From NCBI GenBank assembly GCA_016218725.1, contig JACRDB010000004.1, positions 18,019 to 82,018 of the forward strand: a stretch of DNA of 64,000 nucleotides. The letters run 5' to 3'. Within the stretch, counting starts at the first letter, position 1, and every line of letters begins with the position of its first letter. The position numbers and the translations under genes were made by a program. This DNA is from Deltaproteobacteria bacterium. GTDB taxonomy: Bacteria; Myxococcota_A; Polyangia; Polyangiales; Ga0077539. Below the pieces are notes generated by a model. It was not told the DNA's origin. It worked only from the letters and a program-made list of their open reading frames with translations, and searched no databases. Of this stretch, positions 1-9,400 are shown in pieces.

Positions 1-273
1 ACACCTTGCGCCCAACCAGGTGAAGGAACCGCAATTCGAAACGGACGAGGCGTTCGATTCTCAGGCGCGCCGCGGAGGAAAACAACCCGCCTCTTTCCCT
101 TGCGATCCTTGCGCCCTTGCGGTTGCTTCTTTCACCGCGGACGGCCCAACGGCGCCCACCCGCACCTCCCACGCCTACACGTAGGCACGATCAGCTACAG
201 TGGTGCTAGTCGGTTGCCGCGAATGCCGCGAGCGCCGGGTCTACGCGCTGGCCCGGCCGAAGGCTGCGGACCC
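1..273. other. No recognisable gene; short repeats only
   Basis: I find no convincing coding region in this stretch at the window edge. It holds three near-tandem copies of CCTTGCG (at 98, 107 and 115) and one perfect short palindrome, GCCTACACGTAGGC, at 173-186. Reading frames are open here only because of the high G+C content. A gene tail entering from the left cannot be excluded because the window starts here. Confidence 0.4.
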
Positions 274-302
274 TTGGCGCTCCACCGGTCGCGGGGTATA
301 TT
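274..302 (+). promoter_or_regulatory. Sigma-70-type promoter, likely leaderless, of the antitoxin gene
   Basis: TTGGCG at 274-279 and TATATT at 297-302 are separated by 17 nt. The start codon at 311 follows the -10 box by only 8 nt, and no Shine-Dalgarno sequence lies between them. Transcription would therefore begin at or next to the ATG. It is the best -35/-10 pair in the window. Confidence 0.6.
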
Positions 303-310
303 ATTTCCCC

Positions 311-508
311 ATGGACCTCGCCGAGCTGGAAGCCGAAGCGCTCAAGCTGCCCGTAGCTGAACGCGCACGCCTCGCCGAGGCCTTGCTGGAAAGTCTGGAC
401 GTGCTTTCGGAGGAGGAGCACAGGCGCCTTTGGACGGAGGAGGCGACGCGGCGAGACGCTGAACTCATCGCGGATTCATCCCGCGGCCGTCCTGCAGCGG
501 AAGTCTAA
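311..508 (+). CDS. Addiction module antitoxin-like protein (TIGR02574 type), orphan
   Basis: This encodes 65 residues beginning MDLAELEAEALKLPVAERAR. The pattern of a short helical stretch (xxLPxxERxxLAExLLESL) followed by an acidic/Trp segment (LSEEEHRRLW) fits the small putative antitoxins of the TIGR02574 addiction module family, which are usually 60-75 residues. Such proteins normally sit just before a RelE/ParE-type toxin. Here the next gene is on the opposite strand and is a membrane protein, so no partner toxin is visible. The start at 311 was chosen over an upstream in-frame ATG at 200 because homology begins there and a promoter lies directly before it. Its role as an antitoxin is inferred from family resemblance only. 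Confidence 0.7.
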   Translation: MDLAELEAEALKLPVAERARLAEALLESLDVLSEEEHRRLWTEEATRRDAELIADSSRGRPAAEV

Positions 509-569
509 CGCGTTTCAACCACTGCGGCGGACCATCGACAGGCCGATGAGTCGCCATCCTCGCTGCGCG

Positions 570-1664
570 TCAAAGCTCCTGCGGCGGCTCGCGGTCGATC
601 ACCCTGGGTTGCTCGTACCAGCGCCGCGACGCGCGCAGCGTGAGCCAGTGCCCCAACGCCAGGAACGCCACCGTCAGCAGCACCACCGTCGCGTCGGCGT
701 AGCGCAGCCCCGCGGGGCCGTGGCCCACCTGGACGAGCCTCGGGTCCGCGCGGCTGACGGTGACCGGCACCGCCTGGCCAGGGTATGTCCTGGACCACGC
801 ATCGCGGTTGACCTCCACCCGGTGCGTGTCCCCGCTGGCGGATACCAGCACCAGGAAGTATCGCGCCCGCCGACCGTAGCCCTCCCGCTGGTAGTGGTCC
901 CAGCCCGCAGACACGGTCATCTCCACGGGCTCGCCCCGGGCGTGGAGCTCGCGGTACTCCCCCAGGACCCCGAGCTGTAGCCAGAGCGCCGCGAGCACCC
1001 CCAGGAGCGACCACGTGAGGTGCGCGATGGACCGCCGCGCCAGCGGGTCCGCCACGGGCTCCGACGAGATGAACAGCCCGCCGTGGTCAGGGCGCAGCGC
1101 CCACCCGAGGCTCTCGGCGCTGCGGTAGCCTCCGGCCAGGGACACCCTCCCGGAGCCCTCCAGGTTCCCCCGGACAAAGACCGCCTCGCCGTCGTCCACG
1201 GTGGCCCGGCGCAGCCTCTCGCGGACGTGCTTGCGCGCGTGGGGCGCCGGCTCCGGCGCCCCGAGGAGGTCCACCAGCTCCACCCGGGACCCGGGCTCCA
1301 CCCGCACCCGCTGCCCCGTGGAGAGCTCCAGCGAGAACTCCCGCACCTGCTGCTCCCGACGAAACTCCGTCCAGTGCAGCTCCTGGTGGTTCTTGTAGCG
1401 CTTGAGCACCCCTCGCTGGTGCACCGTCACCGTCGCCGCGGGGCCTCCCTCGACGCGCACCGTGCCCTGGAGCAGCGCCGGCCCCGCGCGCAGACGCTTC
1501 GGGTCCGTCACCGCAGCCAGGAGCGCCCTCGCGCGCACCAGCGCCCGCATGCCGAGCCCCAGGAGCACAAAGACCCACCCGAGGAGCAGCGCCCCCGCCA
1601 CCCCCTGCGCCACCAGCACCGAGAAGAAGCCACCCAGGCGATCGAGCGGGGCCAGGTCGTTCAT
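570..1664 (-). CDS. Membrane protein with GIDE-like and DUF3592-like regions
   Basis: The 364-residue protein has hydrophobic segments near residues 12-40, 215-238 and 322-345. The region after the first (RAGPALLQGTVRVEGG and on to about residue 190) resembles the membrane-anchored GIDE/E3-like domain found in bacterial envelope proteins. The part between the last two segments, with a WSRTYPGQAVPVTV stretch, resembles DUF3592 loops. It is the last gene of a minus-strand unit after a slipin and an unknown protein, and its start overlaps the preceding stop by 4 nt. GIDE-like proteins occurring beside SPFH proteins suggests a membrane-microdomain or membrane-stress role; that is inference. No catalytic residues were identified. 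Confidence 0.6.
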   Translation of the reverse strand: MNDLAPLDRLGGFFSVLVAQGVAGALLLGWVFVLLGLGMRALVRARALLAAVTDPKRLRAGPALLQGTVRVEGGPAATVTVHQRGVLKRYKNHQELHWTEFRREQQVREFSLELSTGQRVRVEPGSRVELVDLLGAPEPAPHARKHVRERLRRATVDDGEAVFVRGNLEGSGRVSLAGGYRSAESLGWALRPDHGGLFISSEPVADPLARRSIAHLTWSLLGVLAALWLQLGVLGEYRELHARGEPVEMTVSAGWDHYQREGYGRRARYFLVLVSASGDTHRVEVNRDAWSRTYPGQAVPVTVSRADPRLVQVGHGPAGLRYADATVVLLTVAFLALGHWLTLRASRRWYEQPRVIDREPPQEL

Positions 1665-2221
1665 CCCAGGGTCCCTCCTTCCAACGTCACCGCGCGTCCG
1701 CTGAGCTGCATGAGGCCCCGCCGGGCGTCCTCTCCGTGGGCCAGGAGCACCGCGAGGGGCGCCCCGAGGCGCAGCCTGCCCTCGCCCTCCACGCGCACGG
1801 TCCAGGGCCCCGCGAGGGCCCCGAGGAAGCCCTCACACCAGCGCTCCAACGCCAGGGCCAGGGCGGCCTCTTCCGTCCCGGGGCGGGAAATCGTCCCGCG
1901 GTAGCCCTCCGGGCCCGCCGGGAGCCCGTTCCAGCGAAGCTCCAGGTCCGCCAGGCTCCTCCCGGAGACCTCCGCCACGGCGCGCGCCACCGCGGCCCGG
2001 AGCGCGTCCAGCGCGGCGGGCGCGGCCTCCAGGGCCCCGAGGCTCCGGGCGTCCACGCCCACGATCACCCGGTCCGCGGCCTCCTCGCCCGCGCTCGACG
2101 CCCACCGCAGCGTCGAGGGCTCCACGGACACCGTCGCGCCCAGGAGGGCCCTGCGCGCCCTCGGGTCGCCGTAGTCCCCGAGGGCCTCCAGGGCGCTGGC
2201 GCGCAGGGCCTCGGTGTTCAC
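1661..2221 (-). CDS. Hypothetical protein between slipin and GIDE-like protein
   Basis: The 186-residue protein is soluble, rich in Ala, Leu and Arg, and has no signal peptide or membrane segment. I do not recognise a family. Its first 30 residues (ALEALGDYGDPRARRALLG) look like one HEAT/Armadillo-type helix pair. The gene lies 8 nt downstream of the slipin gene and overlaps the following gene by 4 nt (ATGA), so the three are very probably co-transcribed and translationally coupled. A partner or regulator of the slipin complex is the simplest guess from position; the sequence itself does not show it. Confidence 0.6.
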   Translation of the reverse strand: MNTEALRASALEALGDYGDPRARRALLGATVSVEPSTLRWASSAGEEAADRVIVGVDARSLGALEAAPAALDALRAAVARAVAEVSGRSLADLELRWNGLPAGPEGYRGTISRPGTEEAALALALERWCEGFLGALAGPWTVRVEGEGRLRLGAPLAVLLAHGEDARRGLMQLSGRAVTLEGGTLG

Positions 2222-2229
2222 GCGCCGTC

Positions 2230-3132
2230 TCAGCGCCCGGCCACGGAGCCCCTGGTGTCCTCGGTCTCCGAGGCGTCCTCCGAGGGCGCCTCGTGCTCCC
2301 TCTTCGGCGCGCCGGCGGCGCCCACCCGCACCCCCGTGCGAGGGTCCCGGGCCCGGTCGTCCGCCAGCGCTGCCGCCACCGCCGCGGCGCGGACCTGTTC
2401 GACCTCCAGCGGCCTGGCCAGGTCAAAGATCACCTTGCTGGTCCCCGTGGAGGTGAGGTTCTGCAGCGCCTCCAGCCGCCGGAGCTCCATCGCCCCGGGC
2501 TCCGACGAGAGGATCCTCGCGGCCTCGGCGAAGTTCCTCGCGCTCTCCACGTCCGCCTGGCTCTTGATGATCACGTACTGCCGGTCCCGCTCGGCGATGG
2601 CCTTGCGCGCGATCACCTCCTGCATGTTGCTCGGGAGCTGGATGTCCTGCAGCGCGATCAGCTCCACGTGGAGCCCCCACTGCGACACGAACTGCTCCAC
2701 CGCCACGCGCACCTTGGCCGCGATCTCCTCCCGGTGCGCCAGGAGGTCGTCCAGCCGCGTCTCCCCCACGATGTCCCGCAGCACCACCTTGCTCCGGTCC
2801 TTCACCGCCAGCTCGAAGTTCTCCACGTTGAGCGCGGCCTTCACCGGGTCCACCACCTTGAAGTACACCACCGCGTCGATCATCGCCGACACGTTGTCCG
2901 CGGTGATCACCGACTGCTGGAGCAGGTCCCGGTTCCGGATGCGCGTGTCAATCCGCACGATCCGCTGGAAGATCCTCCAAGCCACGTGGAGCCCCGGGTC
3001 CACCGTGCCCGAGAACTTCCCCAGCGTGAACTTGAGCCCCGCCTCCCACTGGTTCACCTGCCGCAGCGACGACAAGAGGTACACCAGAAAAATCGCCACC
3101 ATCGGGCACGCGAGCGCTACCAGCGGTTCCAT
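2230..3132 (-). CDS. Slipin/stomatin-like SPFH (band 7) protein
   Basis: The 300-residue protein starts with one membrane segment (MEPLVALACPMVAIFLVYLL) and continues with a full SPFH/prohibitin-type domain. Visible hallmarks are PGLHVAWRIFQRIVRIDTR, the VYFKVVDPVKA strand, and the SQWGLHVELIALQDIQLP and ARKAIAERDRQ stretches at the end of the domain. A short charged tail follows. Slipins oligomerise on the inner face of the cytoplasmic membrane and organise membrane microdomains, often with an NfeD-type partner. None is seen here; a GIDE-like membrane protein takes that place. The start at 3132 was chosen because the 33 residues upstream are low in homology and a -10 element (TACACT) lies 8 nt before this ATG. 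Confidence 0.88.
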   Translation of the reverse strand: MEPLVALACPMVAIFLVYLLSSLRQVNQWEAGLKFTLGKFSGTVDPGLHVAWRIFQRIVRIDTRIRNRDLLQQSVITADNVSAMIDAVVYFKVVDPVKAALNVENFELAVKDRSKVVLRDIVGETRLDDLLAHREEIAAKVRVAVEQFVSQWGLHVELIALQDIQLPSNMQEVIARKAIAERDRQYVIIKSQADVESARNFAEAARILSSEPGAMELRRLEALQNLTSTGTSKVIFDLARPLEVEQVRAAAVAAALADDRARDPRTGVRVGAAGAPKREHEAPSEDASETEDTRGSVAGR

Positions 3133-3140
3133 GACGGCGC

Positions 3141-3146
3141 AGTGTA
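3141..3146 (-). promoter_or_regulatory. -10 element (TACACT) of the slipin operon, likely leaderless
   Basis: On the minus strand TACACT lies 8 nt before the ATG at 3132, with no Shine-Dalgarno site. The same GTACACTGnGCC block precedes tolB and the Cys-rich gene at 41370. No clear -35 box is visible. Confidence 0.45.
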
Positions 3147-3169
3147 CGCCACACGCCACCGCCAGGCCC

Positions 3170-3198
3170 TTGCTTCGCCCTCGCCCAGACCCCACACT
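3170..3198 (+). promoter_or_regulatory. Putative promoter of the small Cys-rich exported protein
   Basis: TTGCTT (3170-3175), a 17-nt spacer and CACACT (3193-3198) end 7 nt before the ATG at 3206. The spacing matches the other leaderless-type starts in this window. It is divergent from the slipin promoter. Confidence 0.4.
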
Positions 3199-3205
3199 GC
3201 CAGGG

Positions 3206-3667
3206 ATGGGGTCTCGCTCACGCACAAACACCTACAGCGCCGCACACCCCAGGGTGGCGCGGGTGTTCCTGTGGGTGAGCGTGCTGTGCCTGTCCGTGGC
3301 GAGCTTCCTGGGCGGCCAGGCCTACGTCTGGTGCGAGCCCATGCAGCGGGCCATGCTCCGGCCCTGCTGCCCGCAGGAGGGCGGCGGCCAGCACCGTCAC
3401 GCGGACGAGGGTCGCCCGGAGGACCGCGTGGACGCGCCCCCGTGCTGCCAGGTGCGCCGGATCGAGCCCGGGGCGCCGAGCACGCCCTTCCCCCACGCGG
3501 TGCCGCCCGCGGTGCCCGCGGGCTGGGTGGCGCTCCTGCCTCTGCCCGGTGACCGCACGCCGGAGCGCGCCCCGGCCGTTGTGCGCAAGGTGCGCGGCCG
3601 CGCCCACCCCGCCCGCGCGGGGCCTCGCGTCGCGCTCCACGCCCTTCACTGCGTCTACCTCTGCTGA
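3206..3667 (+). CDS. Small Cys-rich exported/membrane protein heading the metal-efflux locus
   Basis: The 153-residue protein has an N-terminal hydrophobic segment (ARVFLWVSVLCLSVASFLGG, about residues 18-37) and then a region with Cys pairs: VWCEPMQ, RPCCPQEGG, DAPPCCQV, and a final HCVYLC. A His/Asp cluster (GGGQHRHADEG) follows the first CC pair. I do not know a named family. The WCEPMQRAML-CCP arrangement and its place 119 nt before an outer-membrane factor of a metal RND pump suggest a periplasmic or membrane metal-binding accessory. That function is inference. Start chosen at the ATG behind a -10-like element, giving a proper signal/anchor sequence. Confidence 0.65.
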   Translation: MGSRSRTNTYSAAHPRVARVFLWVSVLCLSVASFLGGQAYVWCEPMQRAMLRPCCPQEGGGQHRHADEGRPEDRVDAPPCCQVRRIEPGAPSTPFPHAVPPAVPAGWVALLPLPGDRTPERAPAVVRKVRGRAHPARAGPRVALHALHCVYLC

Positions 3668-3754
3668 CACCAGCGCCCGCTCCGGGCGGCTCCGTCGCGG
3701 TGTGCGCTCTGCGCCCCGCCTCGGAGCCCGTGGCCTCGTAGGTCCCCTTGGAGA

Positions 3755-3773
3755 GCCCGCGCCCGGCGCGGGC
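3755..3773 (+). repeat. GC-rich hairpin before the outer-membrane factor gene
   Basis: GCCCGCGC and GCGCGGGC form a perfect 8-bp stem with a 3-nt loop, 13 nt before the ATG at 3787. It has no T-run. It could be a transcript-end or attenuation structure between the Cys-rich gene and the efflux genes; its activity is not shown by sequence alone. Confidence 0.4.
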
Positions 3774-3786
3774 GGCGGTGTGAGCG

Positions 3787-5130
3787 ATGCGTTGGAGTGC
3801 CTGTCTCTGTTGTCTCATTCTTGGGGGCTGTGTGCCCCGGAGCACCCGCGTGGCCCTGGAGCAGGGCCTCCGCAGGGCCCCCTCGGCGAGGGTCCCGCGG
3901 CCCCCGAGCGCCGGCCCGGAGCTCCCGCCCGGAGCGCCCCTGGCGGCGCTGGTGCTCGCCGCCGTGGCGCGCGACCCGGTCCGCGAGGCGGGCGTCCACC
4001 GGGTGAGGGCGTCCCTGGAGGAGGCCCGCGCCGAGGCGTCGCTGCCGCCGCCCGAGGTGGCCCTCGAGGTGTGGAACCTGCCGCTCGCCCAGCCCTACGC
4101 CCTCGGCCAGGCGGACATGTACATGGTGGAGCTGCGCCAGCGGCTCACGCCCTCGGGGATGCGCGACGGCCTGGCCCGCGCGTCCCTGGAGGAGGCCCGG
4201 GCGGTCACCTCGGAGCTGGCCGAGCGCGAGCTCGAGGTCGCCGAGCGCGTCACCATGGCGTACAGCGAGTGCTTCGCCGCCGCGCGCCACCACGCGCTCC
4301 ACGAGGCGCACCTGACGGTGCTCGACGCCATGCGCGAGGCCGTGCTCGCGAGGCTCTCGGCGGGCTCCGGGGACCTCGCCCAGGTCGCCCGCGTCGAGGC
4401 CGAGAGGGCCCGCGTACTGCGTAGCCTCTCGCGCTACCACGGCGACCGCGTGCGGGCGTCCCGGGCCCTCGACGCCCTGGTCCAGCGCCCGACGGGCACG
4501 GACCTCGGGGTCTGCGAGGCCCCGAGCGCGCTCACTCCCCGGGAGGACCCCGAGCGCCTGGTGACCCGCGCCCTCTCGCTCCGGGGCCAGGTGCGCGCGG
4601 CCCGCGGCATGGAGCGGGCGGCCCTCGCGCGCGCCGAGGCCTCCCGCGCCGAGGCCCGCTGGCCGGAGCTCATGCTGGGGGCGTCCTACTGGCAGATGCC
4701 AGAGCAGCGCCCTGGCGTGGGGCTCTCCATCGCCACGAGCCTCCCGTGGCTGTCCCCCGGAGGCCGCGCCCGCGCCCGCGCCGCCGAAGAGCGCGCCCTC
4801 TCGGCCAGGGCCTCCGCGGCCGAGGCCGAGCGCTCCGTGCGCGCGGAGGTCCTGGAGGCCCTCTCGCGCATGGACACCCTCGGGCGTGAGCTCGCCACGC
4901 TCCGCGCGGTCACCCTCCCGTCCCTGGACCGTGCCCGGGACGCCACGGCGGTGGCGTACATCCACCAGCGCGCCGAGCTCCTGGAGTGGATCGACGCCGC
5001 CCGCATGCGCCTCGACGCGGAGATGGACGACGCGGACCTCGTGGCCGAGCTCCTGCGCGCAGGGGCCTCCCTCGACCGCGCCGTCGGCGCGCCGGTGCCG
5101 CGCTCGCCCGTCACCCCGGAGGCGCCATGA
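3787..5130 (+). CDS. TolC-family outer-membrane factor lipoprotein of a metal efflux system (CusC/CzcC-like)
   Basis: The 447-residue protein starts with a lipoprotein signal (MRWSACLCCLILGGC, lipobox LGGC, Cys at residue 15). It continues with the Ala/Glu/Arg-rich heptad pattern of the outer-membrane factor barrel-tunnel proteins: long helical stretches such as LEEARAVTSELAERELEVAERV. The length fits CzcC/CusC (about 420-460). It would form the outer-membrane exit duct for the adaptor and pump encoded immediately downstream. Its TGA overlaps the next ATG (ATGA), showing translational coupling. Metal specificity cannot be read from this protein. Confidence 0.88.
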   Translation: MRWSACLCCLILGGCVPRSTRVALEQGLRRAPSARVPRPPSAGPELPPGAPLAALVLAAVARDPVREAGVHRVRASLEEARAEASLPPPEVALEVWNLPLAQPYALGQADMYMVELRQRLTPSGMRDGLARASLEEARAVTSELAERELEVAERVTMAYSECFAAARHHALHEAHLTVLDAMREAVLARLSAGSGDLAQVARVEAERARVLRSLSRYHGDRVRASRALDALVQRPTGTDLGVCEAPSALTPREDPERLVTRALSLRGQVRAARGMERAALARAEASRAEARWPELMLGASYWQMPEQRPGVGLSIATSLPWLSPGGRARARAAEERALSARASAAEAERSVRAEVLEALSRMDTLGRELATLRAVTLPSLDRARDATAVAYIHQRAELLEWIDAARMRLDAEMDDADLVAELLRAGASLDRAVGAPVPRSPVTPEAP

Positions 5131-6410
5131 AGGGCGCCCACAACCGCGCCGAGGCCGTCATGGCCGTCGTGCGCTGGGCCCTCCTGGCGGCGGTCTTCGC
5201 CCTGGCCGCGGGCACCACCTGGCGCTACTGGGGCCCCGGGGACACCCACGCCACCCACGGCCCCGCCCGCTTCTACTGCCCCATGCACCCCGCGGTCACC
5301 TCCCCGGACCCCGGCGAGTGCCCGATCTGTCACATGCGCCTGGAACCCATCCCACAGGAGCGTACCCAGAGGGTCCTGTCGGGTGATGCAGGTGTAGCAC
5401 CTACCGCTCCGATGCCTACGGCGCCGGTGATGCTTGCCCTGGACCGCCGCCAGGCCATCGGGGTGGTGACCGAGGCGGTGACCTCCCGGGTGGTGAGGGA
5501 CACGCTGGAGGTGCCCGCGGCGCTGGAGACCCCGGAGGGCGCCCGGAGCGAGGTGCACGTGCGCACCCCGGGCTTTGTCGAACGGGTGCTGGTGCGCGAG
5601 ACGGGGGTGCGGGTGTCCCGAGGCCAGACCCTGGCCCTGGTGTACAGCCCGTCGCTGTTGCAGCTCCAGCAGGAGCTGCTCCTGGCGTCGCGCTGGGGGG
5701 ACGCGGGCCTCGGGGGGGCCTCGCTCGCGGCGAGGCGCGCGCTGGAGCTCAACGGGATGACCGCCCAGGACATCGACGGCGTCCTGCGCTCGGGCGTGCC
5801 GATGAGGACGGTGCCGCTGCGGGCGAGCGCGGGGGGAACGGTGCTCCGCCGGGCGATCCTGCCGGGGATGTACGCCACGCCCGAGGTGGCCCTCTACGAG
5901 CTGGCGGAGCTCTCTCGCCTGTGGGTCGTGGCGCGCGTGCCCGCGGCGGAGCTTTGGCGCGTTCGCCGGGGCCTGCGGGCGGTGTTCCGCGCGGACGACG
6001 GGAGCGCCACCGCCGAGGGCACCGTGGAGCGCGTGGAGCCCTCCCTCGACGACGCGACGCGCAGCGCGAGGGTGCGCGTCCCGGTGCAGAACCTCCGAGG
6101 CGCCCTGCGCCCCGGGCAGTACGGGCAGGTGACCCTGGAGGGCTCCGAGGCCACCGCCCAGCTCCTGATCCCGAGGGACGCCCTGGTGGACACCGGCGAC
6201 GCGCGGTACGTATTCGTGGAGCGCGAGGAAGGGCTCTTCGAGCCCCGGGCGGTGCGCCCGGGGTCGCTCCTGGAGGGCCGCTGGTGGACCGTCTCGGGCG
6301 TGCGAGAGGGCGAGCGGGTGGTCTCCCGCGGGGCCTTCCTGCTGGACTCCGAGAGCCGCCTCCAGGCCGCCCTCTCCGCGGCGCCCACGCGGGACGGAGG
6401 CGCGCCGTGA
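5127..6410 (+). CDS. cusB: RND adaptor (membrane fusion protein) with N-terminal heavy-metal-binding motif, CusB-like
   Basis: The 427-residue protein has an N-terminal membrane anchor (residues 13-32), followed at residues 50-72 by the YCPMHP...CPICHM heavy-metal-binding motif (Cys51, His54, Cys65, Cys68, Met70). This motif is typical of CusB/CzcB-type adaptors and of periplasmic Cu/Ag-binding domains. The lipoyl/beta-barrel portion follows after a Thr/Ala/Pro linker, with VPAALETPEGARSEVHVRTP and LIPRDALVDTG. It links the inner-membrane pump to the outer-membrane factor in the periplasm. It overlaps both neighbours by 4 nt. The linker DNA around 5390 contains a small palindrome (AGGTG-tag-CACCT). 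Copper or silver is the most likely substrate, by motif and by the cupredoxin gene downstream. Confidence 0.9.
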   Translation: MKGAHNRAEAVMAVVRWALLAAVFALAAGTTWRYWGPGDTHATHGPARFYCPMHPAVTSPDPGECPICHMRLEPIPQERTQRVLSGDAGVAPTAPMPTAPVMLALDRRQAIGVVTEAVTSRVVRDTLEVPAALETPEGARSEVHVRTPGFVERVLVRETGVRVSRGQTLALVYSPSLLQLQQELLLASRWGDAGLGGASLAARRALELNGMTAQDIDGVLRSGVPMRTVPLRASAGGTVLRRAILPGMYATPEVALYELAELSRLWVVARVPAAELWRVRRGLRAVFRADDGSATAEGTVERVEPSLDDATRSARVRVPVQNLRGALRPGQYGQVTLEGSEATAQLLIPRDALVDTGDARYVFVEREEGLFEPRAVRPGSLLEGRWWTVSGVREGERVVSRGAFLLDSESRLQAALSAAPTRDGGAP

Positions 6411-9400
6411 TCGCCTGGCTCATCGAGCTGTCGGCGAAGCACCGGGGCCTGGTCTTGCTCTTCGCCGTCGCCCTCGCCATCGGCGGCGTGAGCGCCGCGC
6501 GGAGGGTGAAGCTCGACGCCATCCCGGACCTCTCGGACCCGCAGGTGATCGTCTTCACCGAGTGGATGGGGCGCTCCCCCACGCTGGTGGAGGACCAGGT
6601 GACGTACCCCCTGGTGAGCGGGCTCCTCGGGGCCCGACACGTGGTGGACGTGCGCGCCCAGACCATGTTCGGCATGAGCTTCGTGTACGTGGTCTTCGAG
6701 GAGGGCACGGACCTCTACGACGCCCGCGCGCGGGTGAGCGAGCTCCTCTCCACGCTGCGCGCGAGGCTCCCGCCGGACGCGGTCCCCCGCCTGGGCCCCG
6801 ACGCCAGCGGGATCGGCTGGGTCTACCAGTACGCCCTCGTGGACGACTCCCACTCCCGCGACCTGGGGGAGCTGCGGGCCCTCCATGACACCACCGTACG
6901 CTACGCCCTGGCGAGCGTGCCGGGCGTCGCCGAGGTGGCCACCTGCGGGGGCTTCGAGCCCCAGTGGCAGGTGCTCGTGGACCCCACCAGGCTCCGGGCC
7001 CGGGGCCTCACCCTGGCCGACGTGGTGGACGCCGTGCGCAGGAGCAACCGCGAGGTCGGCGGACGGGTGCTGGAGGCCTCGCAGCGCGAGTACTTCATCC
7101 GCGGGAGGGGGATCCTCGCGTCCCCCGAGGAGCTCTCGCGGGTGGTGCTCCGCGCGGGCGACGGGGGCACCCCCGTGCGCGTCTCCGACGTGGCCCGCGT
7201 CCAGGTGGGGGCCGAGCTGCGCCGCGGCGCCGCGGAGCTCGACGGCCTCGGCGAGGTCGTGAGCGGCGTGGTGGTCATGCGCCACGGGGAGAACGCCCGG
7301 GACGTGATCCGCGCCGTCGAGGCCCGCGTCCGGGAGCTGCACCGCGCGCTCCCCCAGGGCGTCCGCGTCCTGCCGGTGTACGACCGCTCGGCCCTCATCG
7401 ACCGCGCCATTGACACCCTCCGCGGCGCCCTCACCGAGGAGATGATCGTGGTCGCCCTGGTGATCATCCTCTTCCTCCTGCACCTGCGCAGCGCGCTTTT
7501 GCCCATCGTCTCGCTCCCGCTGGCGGTGCTCGCGGCGTTCATCCCCATGTGGGCCTTTGACATCCCCGCGACGATCATGTCCCTCGGGGGCATCGCCATC
7601 GCCATCGGGGCCACCGTGGACGCCGAGATCGTCATGGTCGAGGCCGCCCACAAGAAGCTGGAGCACGCCCCCGCGGACCTCTCCGAGGAGGCGCGCTCCA
7701 GGCTCCTGGCCGAGGCCGCCCGGGAGGTCACCCCGGCGATCTTCTTCTCGCTCCTGATCATCGCCGTGTCCTTCCTCCCGGTGTTCGGGCTCAACGGCCA
7801 GGCCGGCAGGCTCTTCCGACCGCTGGCCTTCACCAAGACCTTCGTGATGCTCTCCGCGGCGATCCTCTCGGTCACCGTGGCCCCCGCCCTGCGGGACGCC
7901 CTCCTGCGCGGCAAGGTCCACCCCGAGGCCCGGCACCCCGTCTCCCGCGCCATCCGCGCGGTGTACGAGCCCTTCGTCCACGTGGCCCTGCGAAACCCCG
8001 CCACCACCGTGCTCCTCGGCGTGCTCGCCCTGGTCTCCGCCCTGCCCCTGGTCGGCCGCCTCGGCAGCGAGTTCATGCCGCCCCTCGACGAGGGGGACCT
8101 GCTCTACATGCCCACCACCCTGCCCAATGTATCCATCGAAGAGGCCCGGCGCATGCTCCAGCGCCAGGACGCCATCCTCGCCCAGATCCCCGAGGTGGAG
8201 CACGTATTGGGCAAGGTCGGCCGCGCCGAGACCCCCACGGACCCCGCCCCCCTCTCCATGGTCGAGACCGTGGTCAAGCTCCGCCCCCGCGCCCGGTGGG
8301 GCACCCGGTACGTACGGCGTTGGTATGTAGGGTGGACACCTACCTCCTGGCGACCCATGTTGAACCGGGTATGGCCTGAGTTCCGGCCCAAGACGCGCGA
8401 AGAGCTGGTGGACGAAATCGACGCGCGCATGCGCTTCCCGGGCTGGACCAACGCGTGGACCCAGCCCATCCGGAACCGCGTGGACATGCTCACCACGGGG
8501 ATCCGTACGCCGCTCGGGATCAAGGTCCAGGGCTCGGACCTGGCGGCCATCGAGCGGGTGGGCACGCTGTTGGAGGGCGCCCTCCACGGGGTGCCGGGCA
8601 CCCGGAGCGTGCTCTTCGAGCGGCAGCAGGGGGGGGCCTACCTGGACATCACCCCGGACCGCGAGGCCCTGGCGCGCCACGGGCTCTCCGCGGAGGTGGT
8701 GCTCGACGCCGTGGAGACCGCCCTGGGCGGCGGCGCGGTCACCACGGTGATCGACGGGAGGCGGCGCTACACGGTCTCCGTGCGCTACCTGGAGGACCAG
8801 CGGTCCAGCGTCGAGCGCATCGCCGCGATGCTGCTCCCGCGCGGGGGCGACCGCGGGGACGTGCCCCTCGGGAGCGTGGCCACCGTGAGGGTCACCGCCG
8901 GCCCCCCGATGGTGCGCGACGAGGGCGGGCTCCTGACGGGCTACGTCTACGTGGACGTGGACGGCACCCGGGACCTCGGGTCCTACGTCGCCGACGCCAA
9001 GCGCGTGGCCTCCTCGGTGCTCCCCGCGGGGAGCGGGGTGGGGCTGCGCTGGGCCGGGCAGTACGAGCTCCTGGAGGCCATGGAGGCCCGCATGAGGGTG
9101 CTGATCCCGCTGGCCCTCGGGCTCGTGGTGCTGCTCCTGTACCTGCAGTTCAAGAACCTCACGGAGGTGCTGATCGTGCTGCTCTCGGTGCCCTTCGCGC
9201 TGGTGGGGAGCGTGTGGGCGCTCTTCCTCCTCGGGTACCACCTGTCCACCGCGGTGTGGGTGGGGCTCATCGCGCTGGTGGGCCTCGCGGCCCAGACCGG
9301 CGTGGTGATGATCGTGTACATCGACAACGCCTACGAGCGCAGGCTCCGCGAGGGGAAGATCAACTCCCTGGAGGACATCATCGAGGCCCACGCCGAGGGC

